From Ruminococcaceae bacterium UBA6353 (GTDB lineage: Bacteria > Bacillota > Clostridia > Oscillospirales > Acutalibacteraceae): a DNA stretch of 64,000 nucleotides. The stretch is from contig DJRT01000002.1 in assembly GCA_002437905.1 (NCBI GenBank), positions 1 to 64,000 on the forward strand, read 5' to 3'. Shown piece after piece: positions 1 through 8,458 of the stretch. The notes beneath the pieces are model-generated. The model was not told the DNA's origin. It was given only the letters and a program-made list of their open reading frames with translations, and did no database searches. The translations under genes were made by a program, and so were the position numbers. Numbering within the stretch: position 1 is the first letter of the stretch; each line of letters starts with the position of its first letter.

Positions 1-27
1 CTCTATAATACAAGGATGAAATATAAA

Positions 28-702
28 ATGAAAACTATTTTTGGTATTTGTTCAGCTACACCGGTTAACAGAAAGCTAAAGAACGGTTATACAATGTATG
101 ACTGGGTAAAAAGGCAAAAGTGCTTTCCCGCCTTTTGTATGCGGACTCTTTGCGGTGAAGATACGATCACTTCTGAGGAAATTGCGTTCCTAAAGGCAAG
201 GGATTGCAAAATCGGTCTGGTTATCCGTGACCTTACCGAAGCTAAGGTTTCAGGTGTTGACGGCACAGAGGATGCATTAAAGGCAGTAGGGGCTGCAAAA
301 GGGGTAGGCATTTCTCAGAATGCCGGTATTGCTTTGTTTGCAGAGATTAAACCTGAATGGAGTGTAAATCATAACTGGATGATCTCTTTCGCGCAGGCCA
401 TTTCAGCAAATGGTTATGTACCCGCTTTTATCGGCAATACCGATTCGTCAAAGAATTTCAACTTTGATCGTCAGTGCAGTCACTATGTACAGGCAACAAA
501 GGAAGCAAATTGCTTTGGTGCTATCTTTATGGCAACCGAGCCTAAGTGCGATTATATGCCGGAAAAGTGGGAGCCTTACTGCCCGTCTGCATTGCAGCCT
601 GAGGATATTTCTCTTTGGGCTTGTGGTACTACCACCTTTGATCTTATGGGAGTAGATGACATATATGCCAAAGATGATAAAATTCTTGACAATATGTGGT
701 AA
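28..702 (+). CDS. DUF1906-like (glycoside hydrolase-like TIM barrel) protein
   Basis: A 224-residue soluble protein with no signal peptide or membrane segment. Its layout resembles DUF1906/Rv2525c-like domains: an early TSEEIAFLKARDCKIGLVIR stretch, a middle DALKAVGAAKGVGI strand-helix element, FAQAISANGYVPAFIGNTD and a late SLWACGTTTFDLMGVDDIY block. Such domains often accompany cell-wall hydrolases, but catalysis is not established for the family. I chose the ATG at 28 because AAGGA at 12-16 is well spaced for it, whereas the in-frame ATG at 16 touches that site. The gene is AT-rich compared with everything after position 2540 and sits just upstream of two unknown genes. Family assignment is from remembered pattern only, so it is tentative. 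Confidence 0.6.
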   Translation: MKTIFGICSATPVNRKLKNGYTMYDWVKRQKCFPAFCMRTLCGEDTITSEEIAFLKARDCKIGLVIRDLTEAKVSGVDGTEDALKAVGAAKGVGISQNAGIALFAEIKPEWSVNHNWMISFAQAISANGYVPAFIGNTDSSKNFNFDRQCSHYVQATKEANCFGAIFMATEPKCDYMPEKWEPYCPSALQPEDISLWACGTTTFDLMGVDDIYAKDDKILDNMW

Positions 703-718
703 AGGAGATATACTATAA

Positions 719-1864
719 ATGAATAAGAAACAGTATAACAATGTAATAGAGCATACATTAAAGCACGAACAGTCAGCACAGACAGATGATGCGCTTGCAA
801 CGGCAAGAGCTATATTTGATAATATGGGTGTTGCTCTGCCACAGGGCGATATTAAGACAGTTTGTAAAACCATAAAGACTAATAACTATATGGGTTGGAA
901 ATCCTGCACCATGCAGGAAGCACAAGTCGCTGCCAACAAAGGTACCGCCGCTATTGGCATTAATGAAGACAAAATTATCGTTCTCTCTGCAAATGACGAA
1001 GAGCAGCCTGTAACTGAAACAGCCTCTGTAATGACGCTTACGGAAAACACCACGGCTTTTGCTGTTGAGGGTTTGCAATATTATGCGTATAGTTGTGGTG
1101 GAACAGGTAGCACAACAACTACCATCCCTATAAATTATTGCGGTGGTTTTAACTATAGAGATGTTACACAGCATACTATGGTGTTGCAGGATGACGGCTA
1201 TTATGTCTGCTGCAGATGTGGATATCGAGTAAAATCTCCAGCATTACAGGATAAAGACGTTTTAAGCGACGAGGATTATTATAAAGTTTTATCATGCTAT
1301 TTGTCTATTCCATATTATTCGAAAATTGATAGAGAAAATGAAGACAATTATTCCATTAGAGCAACTGCGTTGCGTCTAATAATTGATGACATACGCAGTA
1401 AAAGCCAATACTCTCGAATGTATGAATATGTCGGAAGTGATGGCTTGTACAAGAGAGAATATACTGTTGGTGATGAGAATGATAGTTATTATATGCCTAC
1501 AACTATAAATTACAATATTATAGATAACGGACTTGAGTTAATACTTAACAATGGAGCGGCTTCGGGTATTGTAGAATTACTTGTAGGGTGGGCGATACCA
1601 ACCCAGTACCAGTTTTTGTTTTTAGATTTGACTGATGGATATACTAATCTAACGGATTTTCTTTGCGAATTAGCGGAAAAAGTAGGATATAAAGAAATAG
1701 GTATTATTTTAAAATTGATTCTTTTTGGTTCATCTATTAATGAAATGGCTGTTACTGACAAGGTAGTTAGAATTCAGTTTTCTGTGGGTTCGGGAGTGTA
1801 CGAAACCAAAACGGTTTTTGATTCATGCGGAAATCTTAAATTCCAAGAGCATAGCACTTATTAA
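719..1864 (+). CDS. Uncharacterised 381-residue protein with Cys motifs
   Basis: I do not recognise this protein with certainty. The N-terminal part (about residues 20-110) has DDALATARAIFDNMGVALP, then MGWKSCTMQEAQVAANKG and TAAIGINEDKIIVLSA. This is reminiscent of Cys-containing hydrolase modules (CHAP/BPSL0067-like), but I cannot confirm a catalytic triad. A YYVCCRCGYRVKSP segment near residue 160 looks like half of a metal-binding ribbon. The C-terminal half is Asn/Tyr/Ile-rich with a hydrophobic stretch. There is no signal peptide. AAAGGAGA lies just upstream of the ATG, 16 bases after the DUF1906-like gene, so the two are probably co-transcribed and could act together. Confidence 0.6.
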   Translation: MNKKQYNNVIEHTLKHEQSAQTDDALATARAIFDNMGVALPQGDIKTVCKTIKTNNYMGWKSCTMQEAQVAANKGTAAIGINEDKIIVLSANDEEQPVTETASVMTLTENTTAFAVEGLQYYAYSCGGTGSTTTTIPINYCGGFNYRDVTQHTMVLQDDGYYVCCRCGYRVKSPALQDKDVLSDEDYYKVLSCYLSIPYYSKIDRENEDNYSIRATALRLIIDDIRSKSQYSRMYEYVGSDGLYKREYTVGDENDSYYMPTTINYNIIDNGLELILNNGAASGIVELLVGWAIPTQYQFLFLDLTDGYTNLTDFLCELAEKVGYKEIGIILKLILFGSSINEMAVTDKVVRIQFSVGSGVYETKTVFDSCGNLKFQEHSTY

Positions 1865-1879
1865 GTTGTAGGAGATATT

Positions 1880-2473
1880 ATGAACAGAAAAAGGTGCCCG
1901 TGGTGTGGAAAAATAATCGATAAAAAAAGGGATACAGTATCTTGGAATGATGTGGTGGGCAGCCCCTCTGTTCCACGAATGCTGCGTCAAGCAAATTGTG
2001 GACATTGTCACAATAAATATGGCCAAGTTCCTGTTCTTTCCTATATGGCCAAAATTGCTCTAATCGTTATTTTGCTTCTTGTTTTAGCGGTTGTTTTTCA
2101 ATCCGGTTTCCTTTTCGTGATTGCTTTTCTTCCTATATTTTTCACTGTTTTGATGCCATACTGCAAACTGGATGATAGAGGAAAACTTCGCGAGATAAAT
2201 GCAGATCTGTTGTGTGAATTTATCATAATTGATAAATGTGGCAAGCTCAAGCCGAATGAGTTGTATTTTTTAGAAGATGACTTTGATGATTTTGAACCCT
2301 TTTTTCTCGCATCGCCTATTCAAATTCATCGTATTTCTAAAAAAGATAACACGGTATATGGCGAGTTTTTATATATGCACGAAAAAAATTATGACTATAT
2401 AAAAAAAGACAACTGCCAGCTTTACGATACAGAAATGAATTTAATCGCAAAGATAAAATTCAGAGAAACATAG
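1880..2473 (+). CDS. Zinc-ribbon membrane protein, unknown function
   Basis: A 197-residue protein. The N-terminus carries CPWCGK and, about 35 residues later, CGHCHNKYG, giving a two-knuckle zinc ribbon. Next come two hydrophobic segments around residues 55-90 (KIALIVILLLVLAVVF and a following FLFVIAFLPIFFTVLM). The C-terminal domain is acidic and cytosolic, with a run of Asp/Glu/Phe near residue 130. It follows the previous gene by 15 bases with TAGGAGA before the ATG, so it is likely the third gene of the same transcript, which ends in the hairpin at 2505-2535. AT-rich composition matches its two upstream neighbours. No function is proposed. Confidence 0.6.
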   Translation: MNRKRCPWCGKIIDKKRDTVSWNDVVGSPSVPRMLRQANCGHCHNKYGQVPVLSYMAKIALIVILLLVLAVVFQSGFLFVIAFLPIFFTVLMPYCKLDDRGKLREINADLLCEFIIIDKCGKLKPNELYFLEDDFDDFEPFFLASPIQIHRISKKDNTVYGEFLYMHEKNYDYIKKDNCQLYDTEMNLIAKIKFRET

Positions 2474-2504
2474 GTGCGGCTCTTTAGGCTTAAAAACCGA
2501 AAAG

Positions 2505-2535
2505 AAACGGTCGGATATTCTGACCGTTTTCTTTT
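2505..2535 (+). terminator. Rho-independent terminator
   Basis: AAACGGTC pairs with GACCGTTT around a 9-base loop and is followed by TTCTTTT. It closes the AT-rich three-gene block. Confidence 0.8.
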
Positions 2536-2540
2536 ATGCA

Positions 2541-2569
2541 TTGCAAAAAATATAAAAATATGGTATAAT
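2541..2569 (+). promoter_or_regulatory. Sigma-A-type promoter for the CarD-family gene
   Basis: TTGCAA at 2541-2546 and TATAAT at 2564-2569 are separated by 17 bases, directly after the terminator of the previous block. Confidence 0.7.
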
Positions 2570-2667
2570 TCGTATTGTGCTAAAGCAGAGTTGAGAAATT
2601 ATTCTTGATTTAATTTAGACAAAGCAACCGTGCAGCATAAACAAAAACAGAGAGGGTGTAATGGCAG

Positions 2668-3195
2668 GTGTGTAAGCAGTTTGCAGCCGGAGAGCGCGTG
2701 GTGTATGGTAAGATGGGCGTTTGCCTTGTCACCGACCGGCAGGTGATGGCCTTTGGCGGTGAAAGGGAGGAATACTATATCCTGCAGCCGCAGCGCGATC
2801 CGCGCTCGTCGATCTATGTGCCCTGCGGCAATGCCCTGCTGATGGCTAAGCTGCGCCCTTTGCTCTCAAAAGAGGAGATCGACACGATCCTGCAGGGGGT
2901 TCCACAGGAGGATATCGGTTGGATCGACGACAAAAATGAGCGATCTACGCAGTTCCGCCGGATATTGGCTCAGGATGACCGCCGTCAGCTGCTGCGGCTG
3001 ATCCGCTGCCTGATGAGTGAAAAGCGCAGGCGTATTGCTGCCGGGAAAAAGCTGCCTGCTGCGGATGAGGCAACGCTGCAGGAGGGCGTACACCTGGTGG
3101 AGCAGGAGTTTTCGCAGGTGCTGAACATACCGGCTGCGCAGGTGAGTGAGTACATCCGGACGCGCATAGAGGAAGCAGCCGCCCAGCCGGAATAA
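2668..3195 (+). CDS. CarD-family transcriptional regulator
   Basis: A 175-residue protein. The first 60 residues form the CarD/CdnL/TRCF RNA-polymerase-interacting domain: AAGERVVYGKMGVCLVTD, then a YYILQP strand and SSIYVP. An all-helical C-terminal half follows (residues 70-165), as in CdnL proteins that bind the RNAP beta subunit and promoter DNA to tune initiation, especially at rRNA promoters. I chose the GTG start because the frame upstream is closed by TAA at 2659-2661 and the CarD domain begins immediately after it. AGAGGG at 2651-2656 is 11 bases away, which is long. An overlapping four-codon frame starts at the ATG at 2661. The gene is monocistronic, with its own promoter and terminator. 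Confidence 0.85.
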   Translation: MCKQFAAGERVVYGKMGVCLVTDRQVMAFGGEREEYYILQPQRDPRSSIYVPCGNALLMAKLRPLLSKEEIDTILQGVPQEDIGWIDDKNERSTQFRRILAQDDRRQLLRLIRCLMSEKRRRIAAGKKLPAADEATLQEGVHLVEQEFSQVLNIPAAQVSEYIRTRIEEAAAQPE

Positions 3196-3241
3196 TGCCG
3201 GTACGGATAGAAAAACGCCGGATGCACGGAATTGTATCCCC

Positions 3242-3274
3242 GGCACGCGGAAGATTTTTTCGCGTGCCTTTTTT
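3242..3274 (+). terminator. Rho-independent terminator
   Basis: A perfect GGCACGCG/CGCGTGCC stem is followed by six T residues, after the CarD-family gene. Confidence 0.9.
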
Positions 3275-3338
3275 CTCTGTACAAATCCATGAAAAAATGC
3301 TATACTTATGTTCTCTTAAACAATAAGGGGGGATAACG

Positions 3339-3905
3339 ATGGAGAAAGCCTGTTGTTTTACCGGGTATCGTCCCCATCGTTTTGCCTTTTCTTCGCAGGG
3401 GTTGCGGCCGGAGCAGGTGCAGGCGGCGCTGGGTGAGCAGATCGCCGGTTTGTACGCAGTGGGCTGCAGACGCTTTATATCGGGTATGTGTATCGGGGTC
3501 GATCTTTGGGCGGCCGAGGAGGTTGTGCGGCTGCAGCAGCACTATCCGGAGGTGGAGCTGATCGCTGCTGTTCCCTTCGAGGGGCAGGAAAGCTATTGGA
3601 GTCTTGCGGAGAAGCAGCAGTACCGCCGGCTGCTGGAGGCTTGTGCACAGGTGCATGTTCTCAGCAGCAGGGAGCAGGCGGCCGAAAATGCTGCCGCCTG
3701 CTACCGTCGCCGGAATATCTGGATGGTCGACCATGCCGATACGGTGCTGGCGGTATATTCGCCGGCACTGGCCGATAACCGTTCCGGTACGGCCGCCACC
3801 GTGCGGTATGCCCGCCGGCAGCAGCGCCGCCTTCTGTATATCCATCCGCAGACGCTGGCGGTCACCGAGGAAGCGGTGCACCAGCTGCAGTTTGAATTGC
3901 CTTGA
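3339..3905 (+). CDS. SLOG superfamily protein, DUF1273/YpsA-like
   Basis: A 188-residue protein that starts KACCFTGYRPHRFAF, the hallmark of the DUF1273/YpsA branch of the SLOG (LOG/Smf-like) Rossmann superfamily. It then has RFISGMCIGVDLWAAEEV, a predicted nucleotide-derivative pocket, and near the C-terminus NIWMVDHADTVLAVYSP. Relatives include B. subtilis YpsA, linked to cell division and stress, though the ligand is unknown. Length is normal for the family. A G-rich site (AAGGGGGG) precedes the ATG. TGTACA and TATACT at about 3278-3306 are a possible promoter. The following small gene is 19 bases downstream and shares the terminator at 4212-4253. Confidence 0.85.
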   Translation: MEKACCFTGYRPHRFAFSSQGLRPEQVQAALGEQIAGLYAVGCRRFISGMCIGVDLWAAEEVVRLQQHYPEVELIAAVPFEGQESYWSLAEKQQYRRLLEACAQVHVLSSREQAAENAAACYRRRNIWMVDHADTVLAVYSPALADNRSGTAATVRYARRQQRRLLYIHPQTLAVTEEAVHQLQFELP

Positions 3906-3924
3906 TCTGAAAGGGGGTTTTGTT

Positions 3925-4212
3925 ATGCCATTACCGAAGTTTCCGATACCGGAGATCACTTTCTTTATCAACAACAATCCGTTTTGCGGCAGCGTGGGCG
4001 GTTTCAATTACCGCGTGCAGCCGGTAAAGGCGGATACCGAAAAAAACATTGATAGCCATTTGCTGGCCTATACCTGGTATGGCCCCCTGTGCAGTGACCT
4101 GAGTGAACGGCAGGCCGAGGCAGAATTTCCTCTGGATACCGATGGCATCGCTGCTGCCAAGGTGTGGTTGGAACAGCAGGAGGCGGCTTACCGTGAGTCC
4201 TTGGAAAGCTGA
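3925..4212 (+). CDS. Small conserved-looking protein, unknown function
   Basis: A 95-residue soluble protein beginning MPLPKFPIPEITFFINN, with GGFNYRVQP and LLAYTWYGPLCSDLSERQ in the middle and a C-terminal helix rich in Ala, Glu and Gln. I do not recognise a named family. The frame is open far upstream (to 3604) inside the DUF1273 gene, but AAGGGGG at 3911-3917, well spaced to the ATG at 3925, fixes the start after the previous stop. Close spacing suggests co-transcription with the YpsA-like gene. The stop codon lies at the first base pairs of the shared terminator. Confidence 0.65.
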   Translation: MPLPKFPIPEITFFINNNPFCGSVGGFNYRVQPVKADTEKNIDSHLLAYTWYGPLCSDLSERQAEAEFPLDTDGIAAAKVWLEQQEAAYRESLES

Positions 4213-4253
4213 AAAAACGCTTGCCTGATCAGATGATCGGGCAAGCGTTTTTT
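4212..4253. terminator. Bidirectional terminator
   Basis: An AACGCTTGCC stem with GATC extension pairs with GGCAAGCGTT and is flanked by A6 on the left and T6 on the right. It serves both the plus-strand gene pair and the convergent TVP38-like gene. Confidence 0.85.
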
Positions 4254-5002
4254 CAGCTGTTGTTGGTCGTATCGGTCTCGGGTTCTGCTTCCTCATGCTT
4301 CTTTCGGTGCCTCTGCAGGACCTTATTGTAAAGAAAATAGCCACCAACACTGACCACCCCGGTGATGGCATATACAATGATGGCTGTGCGGTAATCCTCC
4401 TTGCCGAGAAACTGTCCGCATACGGTGGAGGATATGACCGAGGGGATGCGGGCAATCAGTGTCAGCCCTAAAAACTCCGACAGGCGAATATCGGTCAGTC
4501 CGGCAAAGTAGGTCAGCACATCCTTTGGGGTGCCGGGAATTAAAAACAGCAGAAAGATCGTCCGTTTCAGCTTTTTTTCGCTGTTGATGAAGCGCAGTTC
4601 GTGGATCTTCTCACGGGAGATGAAGGTTTCTACCAGCGGTGTGCCGATCTTTTTGGTCAGAAGAAAAATCGCCGAGGAAGAAACGGCTACGCCAAGCAGG
4701 CAGATCAGCATGCCGCCGATGGCACCGTAGGCATAGCCGGCGCCAAGCTCGATGATCTCACCGGGGATGAACGCAACGATGATTTGCAGACATTGCAGGC
4801 CGAAGAGGATAAAATACCCTTTCCAGCCAAAGGAATCAAGGAATGTGTGCAGCTCCTCGGAGGAGCTCATGTACGGTGCCAGAACCTTTGTAAACAGCAA
4901 GGTCAGCAGCAAAATGACGATAACGAACAGAATGAGAGAGATCAGGCTGAACAGCTTGCGCTTTTTGGTGTAACGGACATTTTCCGTTTCCGGTGGTTTC
5001 AA
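4253..5002 (-). CDS. TVP38/TMEM64 (DedA/VTT-domain) membrane protein
   Basis: A 249-residue polytopic membrane protein. One hydrophobic segment lies near residues 17-40. The VTT/SNARE-associated core follows: FIPGEIIELGAGYAYGAIGG (about residues 80-98), then FLLFLIPGTPKDVLTYFAGL with the re-entrant Gly-Thr-Pro-Lys-Asp motif, then further transmembrane helices and a charged tail ending in Glu/Asp/Asn. DedA/TVP38 relatives are lipid scramblases or flippases for undecaprenyl phosphate or phospholipids; the substrate cannot be read here. The start is TTG, supported by GGGGTGA eight bases upstream. It is transcribed alone toward the bidirectional terminator. Confidence 0.85.
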   Translation of the reverse strand: MKPPETENVRYTKKRKLFSLISLILFVIVILLLTLLFTKVLAPYMSSSEELHTFLDSFGWKGYFILFGLQCLQIIVAFIPGEIIELGAGYAYGAIGGMLICLLGVAVSSSAIFLLTKKIGTPLVETFISREKIHELRFINSEKKLKRTIFLLFLIPGTPKDVLTYFAGLTDIRLSEFLGLTLIARIPSVISSTVCGQFLGKEDYRTAIIVYAITGVVSVGGYFLYNKVLQRHRKKHEEAEPETDTTNNS

Positions 5003-5169
5003 GATCGTTCACCCCAATACATAGGATATGCCGATAGTATACCCTTTTTTCGACAAAAATATGTAACGGAACTGTAAATTAAAATCCGCCGGCAGGTGAA
5101 CAGCTGCGGGGAACCACGGAGGCGCAGGCTTTGTTCTGCCGCAATGATCGCTTCCGAAAGAAAACAGAC

Positions 5170-5211
5170 GGGGCGGCCGCAGGTGAAGTATACACGCCTG
5201 CGGCCGCCTCG
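5170..5211 (-). terminator. Terminator of the two-component operon
   Basis: On the minus strand a GC-rich stem (GAGGCGGCCGCAGG pairing with CCTGCGGCCGCCCC) is followed by GTCTGTTTTC. It lies just downstream of the response-regulator stop. The rest of 5003-5236 holds the upstream region of the TVP38-like gene. Confidence 0.75.
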
Positions 5212-5236
5212 TTTTCTGATTATGATTGCCGGTCGT

Positions 5237-6259
5237 TCAATGGCCCTTGCCGGCCTTGCGGTACTGTACCGGCTGCATACCGACCTTTTCCTTGAAGATC
5301 TTGCTGAAATATTTGGAGTTGCCGAAGCCGGTGGTGTCGCTGATGTAGGCGATGGAGTGATCGCTGCTGCGCAGCAGCTCCTTGGCGTGCTCCAGCCGGA
5401 TGCCCAAGAGGTAATCGCTGTAATTCTTGCCGGTCTTTCTCTTAAATACGCGGCTGATATAGCTGGCATTGAAGAAAAATGCCTCCTCCAGCGAGGACAG
5501 CGTGATATTCTGGGCGTAGTTCTGCTCCAAATATTGGATGATCCGCTGCACCAGCTCGGAGGAGCGGCGGCTCTCCTGTTCGTGCAGGCACTGCCGGATA
5601 TAGTCCTCCAGGGCGGCGCGCAGCACCGTTTCATCTGCCTGCGGCGGAAGCACCGGGGAGGGGACGGTCAGCACCGCCAGCTTCTGGCGGGCAGTGCGGA
5701 TCAGCTCATAGGACAGCTTGCTGACGATATTGTGCAGCGTATCCGGGTCCGGGTGGCTGCTCCGCAGCTGCGCAAAGAACCGGCCTAATTCGCTGGCTGT
5801 TTTTTCGGCGTCGGCTCGCTCAAAGGCCTGCAGCAGTGCGCTCTCTTCCTCAAATGGGTAGGGCGTCTCCCAGGTGCTGCGTTTTTGCTGCAGCCGCACC
5901 AGCGACGCCTGCAATTCCTCCGGGGAGATGGGCTTGAGCAGGAAATCGAACACGCCCATGCGTATAGCCTGCCGGGCATAGTCAAATTCATCGTAGCCGG
6001 TGAGGATAATGACCTCGGTGCGCGGAAGCTGCTGTTTGATCTCACTGGTCAGGGTGATGCCATCGCAGAAAGGCATTTTCAGGTCGGTGATCACCAGATC
6101 AGGGGTCAGCTCCCGGATAAGAGGCAATGCCTCCCGCCCGTTTTCGGCTTCGCCGATGATCCGGAAGCCGATAGTCTCCCATGGCAGCAGCTTTTTCATG
6201 CCGGAACGGATGAGCTTTTCATCATCTACCAGAAAGACGGTCAGCGGTGTGTTCTGCAT
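5237..6259 (-). CDS. YesN-type response regulator, AraC output domain
   Basis: A 340-residue regulator. The receiver domain spans residues 5-122 with acidic pocket D12/D13, phospho-acceptor D59 (in VITDLKMP), T87 and K109 (FLLKPIS). A variable linker carries helices and the AraC-type double helix-turn-helix occupies about residues 240-337, including NASYISRVFKRKTGKNYSDY and the family signature around GFGNSKYFSKIFKEKVG. It is the cognate output of the YesM-like kinase 27 bases upstream on the same strand. YesMN pairs typically activate neighbouring sugar-transport and glycosidase genes, here the divergent operon from 8550. AAAGGAGA precedes the ATG. Confidence 0.93.
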   Translation of the reverse strand: MQNTPLTVFLVDDEKLIRSGMKKLLPWETIGFRIIGEAENGREALPLIRELTPDLVITDLKMPFCDGITLTSEIKQQLPRTEVIILTGYDEFDYARQAIRMGVFDFLLKPISPEELQASLVRLQQKRSTWETPYPFEEESALLQAFERADAEKTASELGRFFAQLRSSHPDPDTLHNIVSKLSYELIRTARQKLAVLTVPSPVLPPQADETVLRAALEDYIRQCLHEQESRRSSELVQRIIQYLEQNYAQNITLSSLEEAFFFNASYISRVFKRKTGKNYSDYLLGIRLEHAKELLRSSDHSIAYISDTTGFGNSKYFSKIFKEKVGMQPVQYRKAGKGH

Positions 6260-6286
6260 AGGCTTCTCCTTTCTGCTGTGTTATCA

Positions 6287-8104
6287 TCAGCGCCGGTACC
6301 AGCGCAGGTCGTCCGCATCCCGGATCGCCGGGATACGGAAAGAGATGCAGGTGCCGCCGTCCGGGTGGCTCTCGATCGTCAGGCGGCTCTCGGTGCCGAA
6401 ATACAGCTGCAGCCGCTCGTTGACATTGCACAGGCCGATCCCATGCTCCCCCGGAGAGACCGGCTCGCGCAGCCGCGCGAGCAGCTCCTGCAGGGTGGCT
6501 TCATCCATGCCGCAGCCGTTGTCGGCAACAGACAGCTGCAGAGCATCACCATCAGCGTGGACGCCGATGGTGATGCGGCAGACATGCTCCACATCCCGGA
6601 AACCGTGCGAGAAACAGTTTTCCAGTATAGGCTGCAGCAGGATCTTCGGAATGTAGCAGGACAGCAGCGCCGGGTCGGCATCGCAGACAATCTCCAGCTT
6701 CTCCTGCAGACGCAGCTGCTGCAGTGCCAGGTAGTTGTTTACCTGCTCCAGCTCCTCGCGGATCATCACCGGCTGGTCACTGTTGCGCACATGGTAGCGG
6801 AACAGAGCGGATAGGTGCAGCAGCGCCGCAGCAATATCCTCCTTATCATCCAGCACGGCCATCATACGGATGGTATCCAGCGAATTGTACAGAAAATGGG
6901 GATTGATCTGGCTTTGCAGCATTTGGTATTTTGCCACAGTCTCCCGCTTTTCCGATTCGGATACGGCATGGATCAGCTGGTCGATCTCTTTGACAAGGCG
7001 GTTAAATCCCTCATACAGGTCACCGAATTCGTCATTGCGCTGTTCTTGAATACGGGTGTCCAGATTGCCGTTGCCCACCTGCCGCATGGCATCCTGCAGA
7101 ATGCGCACCGGCCGGGTAAAGGAATACGAAACGGCCACGGTGATGGCGGAGACGATGACTGCCGCCAGCAGGCACAGGAGAATAAACCGGCGGATCAGCT
7201 CCTGCGAATTGCGGGTGATGTTGTCATAGGGCAGTGCCGCCACCACTGACCAGCCTGTCTCGGCTACGGGGCTGTCGGTAAGAAAATAGGCATCACTGCC
7301 CACGCTGATCCGGCAGCGGGTATTGCCGGCGGCATAGCGGGCGGCAATGGCCGCAGTGCGTTCGGCAGTGTCATCTGTGGTATACACCACGGTGCCGGTG
7401 CTGTCGCAGATATACAGCAGTGTCCCGTCGCCGAAGGGGGCGTTGGCGCAGATGGCAGCCAGCTGTGAGACGGAGCATTCCGAGATCACATAGCCCGTAT
7501 AGAAGCTCATGCCGATATCGTCATCCTGTCCCACATCCAGATGCTTGCAGGCAACAGAGAACACTGCTTCGTCGCCGCCGGTATCGTCATGTGCCGCGCG
7601 CACCGGCAGCAGCACCGTATTGCCGGTGGAGGTCAGCAGCGGGGCGTAATAGGCATCATCCAGCGCAATGGTCGGGCGGGTGTAGCGGCCGTTTGTATAG
7701 GCCAGGGAGCGCCCGTCTAGCGAGGAGACGATCAGCGTGTGGATGTCCTCATTGGTGCGGGCGATCTGCTTGAGCGCCTCCAGTGCGTTCTGCTCCAGCA
7801 CCCACAGCTGGGTGGGATCGTCCTCAAAGCCGGTGAAGGTATTGCGCAGATAGCGGGGAACATCCGTGGTATTGTCCACCATACGGGTGATCTGATCCAC
7901 CCGCGAAATGTATTCGGAGAAAATGATGGACAGCTGTTTGGTCATCTGGGTGTAGGTCTCCGCTGCCTCGTTTTCAATCTTGGCACTGCTGGTGTGGAAC
8001 ATAAACAGTCCAAAAACGATCAAAGGGACGATCACCGAGGTGAGAAAGACGCACAGCAGCCTGGTGCGCACAGAGACACGGCGGGGAACCGATCGTGCCG
8101 TCAT
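6287..8104 (-). CDS. YesM-type sensor histidine kinase
   Basis: A 605-residue membrane kinase. A first transmembrane helix (about residues 15-35, LLCVFLTSVIVPLIVFGLFM) is followed by an extracellular Cache-like sensor of roughly 250 residues, a second helix (FILLCLLAAVIVSAITVAV), a HAMP linker (SFTRPVRILQDAMRQVGNG), the His_kinase domain with QSQINPHFLYNSLDTIRMM, and a HATPase with PILENCFSHGF and DNGCGM. The extracellular sensor probably binds a released sugar or a solute-binding protein. I prefer the fourth codon (8104) as start: AAAGGAGG directly abuts the ATG at 8113 but sits nine bases from the one at 8104. It is in an operon with the response regulator. Confidence 0.93.
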   Translation of the reverse strand: MTARSVPRRVSVRTRLLCVFLTSVIVPLIVFGLFMFHTSSAKIENEAAETYTQMTKQLSIIFSEYISRVDQITRMVDNTTDVPRYLRNTFTGFEDDPTQLWVLEQNALEALKQIARTNEDIHTLIVSSLDGRSLAYTNGRYTRPTIALDDAYYAPLLTSTGNTVLLPVRAAHDDTGGDEAVFSVACKHLDVGQDDDIGMSFYTGYVISECSVSQLAAICANAPFGDGTLLYICDSTGTVVYTTDDTAERTAAIAARYAAGNTRCRISVGSDAYFLTDSPVAETGWSVVAALPYDNITRNSQELIRRFILLCLLAAVIVSAITVAVSYSFTRPVRILQDAMRQVGNGNLDTRIQEQRNDEFGDLYEGFNRLVKEIDQLIHAVSESEKRETVAKYQMLQSQINPHFLYNSLDTIRMMAVLDDKEDIAAALLHLSALFRYHVRNSDQPVMIREELEQVNNYLALQQLRLQEKLEIVCDADPALLSCYIPKILLQPILENCFSHGFRDVEHVCRITIGVHADGDALQLSVADNGCGMDEATLQELLARLREPVSPGEHGIGLCNVNERLQLYFGTESRLTIESHPDGGTCISFRIPAIRDADDLRWYRR

Positions 8105-8145
8105 TCTGCCCATCCTCCTTTGCGTAGTATATCAACAACGACAAT

Positions 8146-8174
8146 ATTATACACGAAACAGAGAAAAAAGCCAA
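8146..8174 (-). promoter_or_regulatory. Promoter of the YesMN-type operon
   Basis: Read on the minus strand: TTGGCT (8174-8169), a 17-base spacer, TATAAT (8151-8146). It lies about 40 bases before the kinase start. Confidence 0.65.
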
Positions 8175-8458
8175 TCCGTGGCGGTGGTTTTTAGGCAGTA
8201 TTTTTTGACTTTTGGGTACAGTTTTTTTACAAAAACAGAAAAAACGGCCGCAATGCAGCCATTTTGAAGCGGAATTTACATAATTATCCATTAAAAAGCT
8301 GGTCGTTGTGCGGAATATGTAGCATATGTGCACAAAAGGTAAAAATAACGAACTGCAGACCGCAAAAAAAGTGACACCGCGCTGCAGGAAATTTGGTACA
8401 ATGGCCATAGCATGAAGCTGGAATAGACCGAAATACGAGACGAACGGGAGTGTTACCT
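8175..8458 (+). promoter_or_regulatory. Intergenic control region of the glycan operon
   Basis: This is part of the 430-base gap between the kinase gene and the giant glycosidase gene. The clearest plus-strand signal is an extended -10, TGG-TACAAT, ending at 8402. GTGACA at 8371-8376 is upstream but 20 bases away. A TTGACT around 8205 with a T-rich stretch is a weaker alternative. No clear operator palindrome was recognised; a direct-repeat site for the AraC-type regulator would be expected here. Confidence 0.4.
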
